Positions 13,224 through 19,973 of a stretch of 23,832 nt of DNA are shown in pieces. The position numbers were made by a program, and so were the translations under genes. The first letter of the stretch is position 1; each line of letters begins with the position of its first letter. The notes beneath the pieces are model-generated. The model saw only the letters and a list, made by a program, of their open reading frames with translations. It made no database searches and was not told the origin of the DNA. This stretch comes from a virus, in IMG/VR virus record IMGVR_UViG_3300033553_000833, positions 1 to 23,832 of that record; one strand, given 5' to 3'.

Positions 13224-13744
13224 TGATCACTCTGGCCGAAGCTAAAGCCCACTTGCGAGTCGAGCATGAGGAAGAGGATGCCCTTATCCAGTCGCTGGTG
13301 GATGCCGCCGTGCTGAATCTTGAGCACGACACCGGCCGGGCCTTTCGGGTGCGGGAAGAGTCGCTGGTGCTGGACAGCTGGCCGACCACTTTGGTGTTGC
13401 CCTGGTGGCCGGTGCGCTCTGTTGTGTCCATCACCTACGTGGACCCGCTGGGCAACACCCAAACGCTGGAAAACTATGCCCTGGATACACGCCGGTTCCC
13501 GGCCAAGCTTCGGCCCGCCTACGGTGAAGCCTGGCCAGAGGTGCTCCCGGGTAATGGAGTGGTAGAGATCAAGCTGGAAGTGGGTATGGAAACCCTGCCG
13601 GAAGATCTCAAACGGGCTGCTTTGTTGATGGTGGGCCACCTTTACGAACACCGAGAAGCGGTGGTTATCGGCACCATCACCAGTACGCTGCCCATGGCCG
13701 TTGAATACCTGGTGCAACCTCACCGGATCATGAGGGTAGGGTGA
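13223..13744 (+). CDS. Head-tail connector, gp6-like adaptor (173 aa)
   Basis: It begins ITLAEAKAHLRVEHEEEDALI, the usual start of HK97 gp6-like adaptor proteins, followed by LVDAAVLNLEHDTGRAF and a beta region (LPWWPVRSVVSITYVD). It ends with the conserved-looking helix LKRAALLMVGHLYEHREAV. It forms a ring under the portal to which the closure protein binds. Order in the operon supports this. It is coupled at both ends by TGATG. Confidence 0.88.
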   Translation: MITLAEAKAHLRVEHEEEDALIQSLVDAAVLNLEHDTGRAFRVREESLVLDSWPTTLVLPWWPVRSVVSITYVDPLGNTQTLENYALDTRRFPAKLRPAYGEAWPEVLPGNGVVEIKLEVGMETLPEDLKRAALLMVGHLYEHREAVVIGTITSTLPMAVEYLVQPHRIMRVG

Positions 13745-14295
13745 TGCAAGCTGGCAAACTGAAAGACCGCATAACGTTGTTCAGCCCTCGCACCGGCGCC
13801 AATCCACCAACCTGGCCGGAAGCTGGCAAAGCCTGGGCCGCCTTTGCGGAACCGAAGAGCGCTGGCCGGGCTGAGCAAACCGGCATTCGTGCCAGTGCCA
13901 GTACCTTTGTGCGCATGCGGTACCGGCCTGGCGTCCGGCATGGCCAGCTAATCCAGCGGGATGGCGATTGGTACATCATCGAATCTGTGGAGCCGGGGCA
14001 AAGCCGCAGCGAGCTGATTATTTCCGCCCGTCGCATTATCGGCCACGCCGCCACCTATCGGCAGAAAGGCGGCACTGAAGACATCCCCGTGCTGGCCTTT
14101 CTCACCCGGGAAAACATCTATGTGGGGCCCATGAGTGAGCCCCGGCACCAGATCGAACTCTTCCAGCCACAGCTGCCATACCCGTGGGGCCGCCGTGGTG
14201 ACACGGTCACCCTGAACGGTGCCACCTACACCGTAGATGGTGTGGTGGAGGGCAGTGACGACGGCATCACTCTGCGGGTAATGGGGACCTTGTAA
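13744..14295 (+). CDS. Head closure protein with C-terminal extra domain (183 aa)
   Basis: The first 105 residues look like a head closure (head-tail joining) protein: GKLKDRITLFSPRTG, then FVRMRYRPGVRHGQLIQRDG, WYIIESVEPGQSRSELIISARR. Closure proteins are usually about 105-115 residues. Here a second part follows (about residues 110-183), with PWGRRGDTVTLNGATYTVDGV and GITLRVMGTL, a small beta barrel pattern like gpFII-type attachment proteins. The two may be fused connector modules. The start at 13744 is in a TGATG with the adaptor stop; the stop overlaps the next gene (TAATG). Confidence 0.83.
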   Translation: MQAGKLKDRITLFSPRTGANPPTWPEAGKAWAAFAEPKSAGRAEQTGIRASASTFVRMRYRPGVRHGQLIQRDGDWYIIESVEPGQSRSELIISARRIIGHAATYRQKGGTEDIPVLAFLTRENIYVGPMSEPRHQIELFQPQLPYPWGRRGDTVTLNGATYTVDGVVEGSDDGITLRVMGTL

Positions 14296-14849
14296 TGGCA
14301 AGGCGTAGACCGGGCATTCAGCTCACCGGCCTTGAATCAGCGGTTGAAAGCTTGCAGAACCAGCCAGCAACAATTCGACGGGCAACGCGGGCAGCCATCA
14401 ATGACCAGGGCCGCGAAAGCAAGCAAGAACTCGCACAGCAGATTGCTGGCGACGGTATTTCCCGCGCCAAAGCAGGCGGGCAAATCAAGCTCCAGCGAGC
14501 CACCAACAAAGACCCGGTAGCCGTGCTGGCTCCAACCAGTCGGAGAATCCCATTCCGGTTTTGGAAAACCACCACCAAAGTCACCGACAGCACCGGCACC
14601 CGCGCCAGCGTGTGGATACGTAAGGGCGGGCAGTTGATGCGTGTGTGGGGCTTTGTAAACCCGAAAGCCAAAAAGCGCAGGGTACTCACTCGGTACCGCA
14701 AGGCAGGTGAAGACAGAATCCGCGAAGCCTCTGGCCACAGCATCAAGCTGCACTTTCAGGCTGCAGCTGATGACCGGTACCGCAAAGCCGTTGGCGAAAG
14801 CCTGAGTGACAAATTCATTCGCCGTTATAACGAGCAGCTGAAAAAATGA
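14295..14849 (+). CDS. Tail completion protein, gpZ / HK97 gp10-like (184 aa)
   Basis: A basic protein with an N-terminal helix (LTGLESAVESLQNQPATIRRATRAAINDQG is the region, residues about 11-40), then KQELAQQIAGDGISRAKAG and a central beta part (DPVAVLAPTSRRIPFRFW, ASVWIRKGGQLMRVWGF). This pattern is seen in minor tail Z-like or gp10-like tail completion proteins, which complete the tail end for joining to the head. The basic charge is notable. The end overlaps the next gene in an ATGA after a run of six A residues. Confidence 0.75.
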   Translation: MARRRPGIQLTGLESAVESLQNQPATIRRATRAAINDQGRESKQELAQQIAGDGISRAKAGGQIKLQRATNKDPVAVLAPTSRRIPFRFWKTTTKVTDSTGTRASVWIRKGGQLMRVWGFVNPKAKKRRVLTRYRKAGEDRIREASGHSIKLHFQAAADDRYRKAVGESLSDKFIRRYNEQLKK

Positions 14850-15301
14850 CCGAAAAAGCCAAAGCCACACAAGTGGTGGACGAAGTGATAGCCCGCCTGA
14901 ACGACATCAATCAGGCCAATGGCTACGCCACCAATATTCCCGAACTGGTGCAGGATGAAGACCCGGCCCTGTACTTCGACCAGCACACCCCGTTGCCCTG
15001 CGTGGGTATTCGCAACCTGTCTGACAGGTTAGCCACCAAGGCCCGCGCTGCAACCAACCAGACACGAACGGTAGAGATCGTGGCTTACGTGGCCCGAGAG
15101 CAGGGCGGCCGGGCCAGGCAAGACCATTTGCTGCAAGACATCTACCGCACCCTGTTCAGGCCAGAGAGCATCAAGTTCAACGGCCTGGCTGTCGAGATCG
15201 AAGCCGGCGAGGCTCAGCTCGACGATGTGGAGCTCGGCACCAAGATTCTGCCGATCTACCTGCCGATCATCATCACATACAACACCCTGAACTGGAGATA
15301 A
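14846..15301 (+). CDS. Tail terminator protein, gpU-like (151 aa)
   Basis: The layout is that of a tail terminator: a first helix (VVDEVIARLNDINQANGY), a domain with TPLPCVGIRNLSDRL, a strand TRTVEIVAYV, a helix ARQDHLLQDIYRTLF and C-terminal strands (ILPIYLPIIITYNTLNW). This protein caps the tail tube at the set length and connects it to the head. It sits between tail completion and tube genes, the expected order. Family assignment is from pattern and context. Confidence 0.8.
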   Translation: MTEKAKATQVVDEVIARLNDINQANGYATNIPELVQDEDPALYFDQHTPLPCVGIRNLSDRLATKARAATNQTRTVEIVAYVAREQGGRARQDHLLQDIYRTLFRPESIKFNGLAVEIEAGEAQLDDVELGTKILPIYLPIIITYNTLNWR

Positions 15302-15304
15302 CTC

Positions 15305-16063
15305 ATGGACCAATATCAAGACACTGGCCTCATCTTCGCCGGCAACATCTACATGAGGGAAATTGTAGATGGTGTGCCTGGTGAATATGCTGGCCCTATC
15401 AACGTAACACGGCTGGAAATGACCCCGCCTCAGCCAGAATCGGTAGACCGCACCAGCTACCAACGCGACACCTATGGCCAAGTGCTGGACTCCGTAAACC
15501 TGCCAGGTGAAGCCCCGCGCATGGCCATGGATTTCGACTCCCTGCCTTCGTCCCAGCTGGCAGACGCCCTGGCCGGTACCACTGAGGATTACAGCGCCAC
15601 CGTGCAAACCGTAACCGGTGAAGCGATCACGCTGAAGCAAGGCACCTGGAAAAAGCTGCCATTCCCGAACGTAGACACAGCAACCATCAGCGTAACGCTG
15701 GACTCAGATGGCACCACCGAGCTGGTTCGCGGTACCGATTACGATGTTGAGCCAACCAGTGGCCTGATCCGCGCCCTGAACGAAACCGGCGCAGTTGCTG
15801 TGGCGGTGGATTTCGACACCGTGCAGGCCTCTGGCCAGCGCATCCTTGGTGCCACCGAGATCTCCAAAAAGCGCGAGATCATCATGGATGGCAAGAACCT
15901 GGTAACCGGCAAGAACGCACTGGTCACAATCCACAGCGCTTCCTTCAGTGCCACTCAGGCGCTGGACTTGATGGCCAGGGAATTTATCAGTGGCACCCTG
16001 GAAGGAACCATGACCACCCCGGCCGGGGAGAAGAGCCCTTACGACATTGTGATGCACGAGTAA
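15305..16063 (+). CDS. Major tail tube protein (252 aa)
   Basis: A beta-rich protein that starts close after the tail terminator (GGAG 7 nt upstream of ATG). It includes ITLKQGTWKKLPFPNVDTA, ISVTLDSDGTTELVRGTDY and DYDVEPTSGLIRALNE, and ends with a compact part in which ALDLMAREFISGTLEGTM occurs. Size and position before the tape measure identify the tube subunit. The DYDVEPTSGLI segment is a beta repeat of the type also present in the large tail protein at 19974. A strong hairpin follows the gene. Confidence 0.85.
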   Translation: MDQYQDTGLIFAGNIYMREIVDGVPGEYAGPINVTRLEMTPPQPESVDRTSYQRDTYGQVLDSVNLPGEAPRMAMDFDSLPSSQLADALAGTTEDYSATVQTVTGEAITLKQGTWKKLPFPNVDTATISVTLDSDGTTELVRGTDYDVEPTSGLIRALNETGAVAVAVDFDTVQASGQRILGATEISKKREIIMDGKNLVTGKNALVTIHSASFSATQALDLMAREFISGTLEGTMTTPAGEKSPYDIVMHE

Positions 16064-16068
16064 TCACA

Positions 16069-16090
16069 CCGGGCGGCTCCGGCCGCCTGG
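16069..16090 (+). promoter_or_regulatory. Strong hairpin after the tail tube gene
   Basis: A 9-bp stem CCGGGCGGC/GCCGCCTGG (one G-T pair) has a TCCG loop (UNCG type). Only a short CTTT follows. It is a weak terminator or a 3'-end stabiliser of the tube mRNA. Confidence 0.6.
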
Positions 16091-16135
16091 CTTTCCATCA
16101 CTAACACGAGCCATCACTAATACCAGGAGAACACC

Positions 16136-16285
16136 ATGACCAAAGTAACTCAGGACACACCGGGGCTGGTTGAAGCAACGTTGAAGAAACCGCACCGGCA
16201 CAACGGTAAAGAATGCGCCGTCGGTGAAAAGATTGAGCTCACCAAAGCCCAGGCGGAGCGCCTGACCCGGCGCAAAGTTATCTAA
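16136..16285 (+). CDS. Small protein in the tail assembly position (49 aa)
   Basis: The frame has a good ribosome site (AGGAG, 7 nt before the ATG at 16136) and ends at TAA 16285. It begins MTKVTQDTPGLVEATLKKP and has a compact motif HNGKECAVGEKIELTKAQ then AERLTRRKVI. Small phage proteins with this 'G....G..I.LT..QA..L' pattern are widespread and of unknown function. It takes the place where tail assembly chaperones (lambda G/GT) normally lie between tube and tape measure. The length is too short for a G-type chaperone. It may be an unknown tail assembly factor. Confidence 0.7.
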   Translation: MTKVTQDTPGLVEATLKKPHRHNGKECAVGEKIELTKAQAERLTRRKVI

Positions 16286-16314
16286 TTCACCCCATAACCT
16301 CACTGCAATCTGCA

Positions 16315-16335
16315 CCCCGCTACGGCGGGGTTTTT
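16315..16335 (+). terminator. Intrinsic terminator before the tape measure gene
   Basis: A perfect 6-bp stem CCCCGC/GCGGGG with TACG loop (UNCG type) is followed by five T residues. It lies 15 nt before the tape measure start. Confidence 0.83.
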
Positions 16336-16350
16336 GTGTTTGGAGCACCC

Positions 16351-19300
16351 ATGGCCAGCCAGAAGCAAGAAGTTGAACTGCTGATCAAAGCCGGTACCGA
16401 AGGCCTGAAGTCTCTTGGTCAGCTGGTGAAAGAACTGGAGTCCCTGGGAGAAGACACCGGCGAAGCCAGCGAAAAGCTGGAAGGCCTCGCCGGTGCTCTG
16501 GATGAACTGCGCAGCCAACAGAAACTGGTGCGCCAGTTCGCTGACCTGAAGGGTCAAACGAAAGAGCTGGCGGACCAACAGGCCAAGGCAAAGGATCGCG
16601 CCACGGAACTGGGCCGCGCCCTGGCTCAAACCGAAAAGCCAACCCGGGCACAACGTAACGAATTCGAAAAAGCCAAAAAGGCAGCGCGCGGCGCGGAAGC
16701 TGCCTGGCAAGACAATCAGATACAACTAAACGGCCTGCGGGATTCCCTCGGGGAAGCGGGTATTAGCACCCGAGACCTGGCCAGCGAACAGCAACGCATT
16801 AAACGGGAAATTGCCGGTGTAGACGATGAAATCGGTGGCGTTACCCGCGAACTTATCCAGATGCGGGACCAATCCAAAAGCGCCGCCAAAGGCTCCCGGG
16901 AGCTGGGTGATGATGTTCAGGAATCTGGCAAAAAGGTCAGCAAGTTCCGTGAACGCCTGAATGGCCTGAGCCCGATACTGGGTAAGGTTGGGGCCGGCCT
17001 GAAAACCGCTGGTATAGCCGTGGCCGGTTTTCTGGCTGCAGCTGGTGCCTCGGCTGCCACCATGACCATCTTCAGCAAAGGCCAGGCAAAGCTGGCTGAT
17101 GAGGTTACCAATACCGGCGAAGAGCTGGATATTTCCCGTAAGAAGCTTCAGCTGTGGCGTATCGCTGGCGATAGGGTGGGGCTTTCTGGTGAGAAAGTTG
17201 CGGATATTCTCAAAAGCGTCACCGAGCGGTTAGGTGAGTTTAGTCGGACTGGTGGCGGTGAAGCGGCTGAAGTAATGAACACCCTGAACCTTAAGATTCA
17301 GGAGTTCAGGGATCTGAGCCCAGATGAGCAAATGCTCAAGCTTGGCCAGGCCATTGGCGAACTGAGCAGCAAATCAGAGCAGGTCGCGTTGCTCGAAAAA
17401 CTGGCCAGTGATGCGAGCCGGTTGCAGCCACTGCTGGATGACAATGCCGCCGGCTTGCGCGCTATTTTCGAGCAGGCAGAGCAGGAAGGTGCCATCTACT
17501 CAGAGAAAGAGCTGAATAAGCTCAACCGCGCCAACGACATCTACAACAAGATTGACCTCAAGATCCGTGGCCTGACCGCCCGCGTGGGTGCCGAACTCGC
17601 CCCGGTTGTGGCAGACGCCACCGACAAAGTGGTGGAGCTGTTCGATCAGTCCGGCGCCGGTGAAAAGCTGGTGAACCTGTTTGAGCGCCTGAGTGATTCC
17701 GCCATTGGCTTCATGGAGCAGCTGTCTGATAGATCCAGCTCCATAAACGAGAAGCTCTCCACGCTGACCAGTACACTCTCATTTTTGGGCAACACCGCAA
17801 CGGCTGTATTCCGTGGTGCCCAGGCAACGGCCGCTTACTTCCTGACATTCGTTACAACTGGCATTGCCGGTGTGATGAGCGCTGCTCAGGGCCTGGCGTT
17901 TGCCCTGAACAAAGTGGGCGTGGTGTCTGATTCTGCTTATCGCAATATCGCGGCGAAGGCAGAGGCTGCCCGTGCCTCGGTTGTGGATCTCCAGGAGAAA
18001 ACACTGGAGTACGGCACTAAGTCTGCAGAGGCGGCGGCCGCTGCTGTTGATGCATTCAAGAAAACTGAAACCGCTGCGAAAGAAACCGCTGACGAGGTGG
18101 ATAAGTCAGTTGGCACGCTCACCACTTTGCCGGAAGACATTAAAGCGGCTGGCGAGGCCGGCGAACAGGCGCTTCGCCGCCAGAAAGATGAAGCCCGCCG
18201 GGCCCGCAAGGATCTGAACGACTACGGCGTGGATGCCCACCAGGTGCTGACCGGTATCAGCACTGACGCTCAGAAGGCTATTGATGGTCTCGGCGGTATG
18301 GCGGAGAACGCTCGCAAGGTAGGTGAGACCAGTGAGGAGGCTGCCAAGGTTTTCGAGGCCAGCTTCATGGAGGCCCTGGGCCAAGTGAATTCAGAGAAGG
18401 GCCTGAAAGCCCTTCAGAAAGAAATCGAATCCCTGAAGGAATCTGGCGAAATCGGCGCGACGGGCGCCAATGCTGCCCTATCCAAAATCCAGAAGAAAAT
18501 GCTGGAGTTGAAAGGCCTGACCCTTGATTTGAACACCGGCCTCGGGGAGGGCATGGAGAGTGTTCAGAAGGATGGCCAGAAGGCCAAGGAAGAAATCGAG
18601 AGCTTGTCCCAAACCATGGGCAACTCCAGCAAAGAAGCCCAGCAATTCAAAGAAAAGTGGCGAGACGCCTGGGGCGGCGCATTCGGCAAAGCCATCTCCA
18701 ATGCGCGCGAAAAAGTAACCGCTCTCAGCAACGCTGCCCGCAACCTCTTTGAAATGAAGATCGGCGGCAACGCCTTTGTGAAAGAAAGCCAGTCCGCCGA
18801 TGAAGCCCTGCAAAAGGCCACCCAACGAGTCCACGAACTCGCCAGCGCCCGCCGCCGGCTGATGAACAGCTCCCTCGGTGCCTGGTTTGCAGACACCGCC
18901 CTGAAAGCAGCCGAAGTAGAGCAGAAATTCTGGTCCCAGGCCGCCGCCATGGAAAACCTCACCGAAAAGGTGAACAGCGGTGCTTACTCCATGAGCCAGC
19001 TGGACCGCATGAGCCAAAGTGCAGCCAACCGGTTTGATCTGCTCGATGACCAGCAACTCAGCGGCCTGCAACAAGCCATCGACAGCGCCCGGCAAAAGCT
19101 CGACTCCCTCAACTCCAGCGCAGACAGCACCCTCAGCAGCCTGCAGCAACGGCTGGCGGATATCCGGGGTGACACCGAGGAAGCCCAGCGCATTCAGTAT
19201 GAAGCCGAGCGGGAGCGCTTGCAGGCCCAGCTGGAGCAGGCCCGCAAAGCCGGTGCCACGGATGCGGCCGCAGACTACCAGCGCTCACTCGACACCCTGG

Positions 19301-19572
19301 AACAAATTTACAAGGTCGAGCAGAAGAACCGGCGCGAGGCCGAAAACGAACGCGAGAAAGCCGCAGCCGACAGGGCCCGTGAGCAGGAGATGGCTAACCT
19401 CCAGCGCCAGGAGAATCAGCGCGCTCTCAACCAAACCACCACTAGCCAGCCCAGCACCCAGCCCTTGAAGACCATTAACGTCAACCTCGGGGGCGAAACC
19501 TTCCGCGTGCTGGCGGACGACGAAACCGACTTTCTCAAAGCGCTCGAAAACGCACGAGGTACCGCCGCATGA
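16351..19572 (+). CDS. Tail tape measure protein (1073 aa)
   Basis: This is a long, mostly helical protein. The N-terminal third is coiled coil (LVKELESLGEDTGEASEKLEGL, residues about 25-200). Hydrophobic segments lie near residues 216-240 and 480-520. A very charged, Ala/Glu/Lys/Arg-rich helical C-terminal region then ends with a disordered Gln/Thr stretch. It spans the tail tube and sets its length. At about 1.5 angstrom per residue this predicts a tail of roughly 160 nm (estimate). The ATG at 16351 is preferred to the upstream GTG 16336 because GGAG precedes it. The stop overlaps the next gene as ATGA. Confidence 0.95.
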   Translation: MASQKQEVELLIKAGTEGLKSLGQLVKELESLGEDTGEASEKLEGLAGALDELRSQQKLVRQFADLKGQTKELADQQAKAKDRATELGRALAQTEKPTRAQRNEFEKAKKAARGAEAAWQDNQIQLNGLRDSLGEAGISTRDLASEQQRIKREIAGVDDEIGGVTRELIQMRDQSKSAAKGSRELGDDVQESGKKVSKFRERLNGLSPILGKVGAGLKTAGIAVAGFLAAAGASAATMTIFSKGQAKLADEVTNTGEELDISRKKLQLWRIAGDRVGLSGEKVADILKSVTERLGEFSRTGGGEAAEVMNTLNLKIQEFRDLSPDEQMLKLGQAIGELSSKSEQVALLEKLASDASRLQPLLDDNAAGLRAIFEQAEQEGAIYSEKELNKLNRANDIYNKIDLKIRGLTARVGAELAPVVADATDKVVELFDQSGAGEKLVNLFERLSDSAIGFMEQLSDRSSSINEKLSTLTSTLSFLGNTATAVFRGAQATAAYFLTFVTTGIAGVMSAAQGLAFALNKVGVVSDSAYRNIAAKAEAARASVVDLQEKTLEYGTKSAEAAAAAVDAFKKTETAAKETADEVDKSVGTLTTLPEDIKAAGEAGEQALRRQKDEARRARKDLNDYGVDAHQVLTGISTDAQKAIDGLGGMAENARKVGETSEEAAKVFEASFMEALGQVNSEKGLKALQKEIESLKESGEIGATGANAALSKIQKKMLELKGLTLDLNTGLGEGMESVQKDGQKAKEEIESLSQTMGNSSKEAQQFKEKWRDAWGGAFGKAISNAREKVTALSNAARNLFEMKIGGNAFVKESQSADEALQKATQRVHELASARRRLMNSSLGAWFADTALKAAEVEQKFWSQAAAMENLTEKVNSGAYSMSQLDRMSQSAANRFDLLDDQQLSGLQQAIDSARQKLDSLNSSADSTLSSLQQRLADIRGDTEEAQRIQYEAERERLQAQLEQARKAGATDAAADYQRSLDTLEQIYKVEQKNRREAENEREKAAADRAREQEMANLQRQENQRALNQTTTSQPSTQPLKTINVNLGGETFRVLADDETDFLKALENARGTAA

Positions 19573-19970
19573 TCACCCTCTCAGACGGCACCGAAACCAT
19601 AGAACTGCCCGAAGACCTCAACTGGGCAGACCGCCACTGGTCACCCGTGGCGCAGGCTTTTACCCGCTCAGTTACCGGTAAGCCCATCATCCAGGAGGCA
19701 GCCAGCCAACAAGGCCGGCCCATCACCCTGGAGCCGCCAACCAACGGCGGCTGGATGCTGGCCAGCAATGAACCGCAGATTACCACCTGGCACGACACCC
19801 CGGGCCAAAAGCTCACCCTGGACTACCACGGCGAAACCCACACCGTGCAGTTCCGCCACCACGACGGCCAGGGCTACGAAAGCACCCCCGTGCGCTACGT
19901 GATCAAACCAGCACAAGACCCCGGCCACCAGGTCATCCCCACATTCCGATTCATCACCGTGGAGCCGTAA
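19569..19970 (+). CDS. Small tail protein after the tape measure (133 aa)
   Basis: A short beta-rich protein: ITLSDGTETIELPEDLNWAD, WSPVAQAFTRSVTGKPIIQE, GRPITLEPPTNGGWMLASN, then LTLDYHGETHTVQFRHHDG and IPTFRFITVEP. Pattern and location, right after the tape measure and before the large tail protein, fit a distal-tail or tail-tip structural protein known in Pseudomonas-type siphophages, but the exact family name is not certain. It is coupled to the tape measure by ATGA. Confidence 0.75.
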   Translation: MITLSDGTETIELPEDLNWADRHWSPVAQAFTRSVTGKPIIQEAASQQGRPITLEPPTNGGWMLASNEPQITTWHDTPGQKLTLDYHGETHTVQFRHHDGQGYESTPVRYVIKPAQDPGHQVIPTFRFITVEP

Positions 19971-19973
19971 TCC

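Noticed and set aside
14837-14850. A run of six A residues at the overlap of tail completion and tail terminator genes as a -1 frameshift site
   Set aside because: The base before the run is G in the zero frame, so it is not a classical slippery heptamer; a simple ATGA overlap explains the layout.
18478-19149. A 223-codon open frame on the minus strand inside the tape measure gene
   Set aside because: It is antisense to the coiled-coil tape measure; the Gly/Leu/Phe-rich translation reflects complementary codons, not a real protein.
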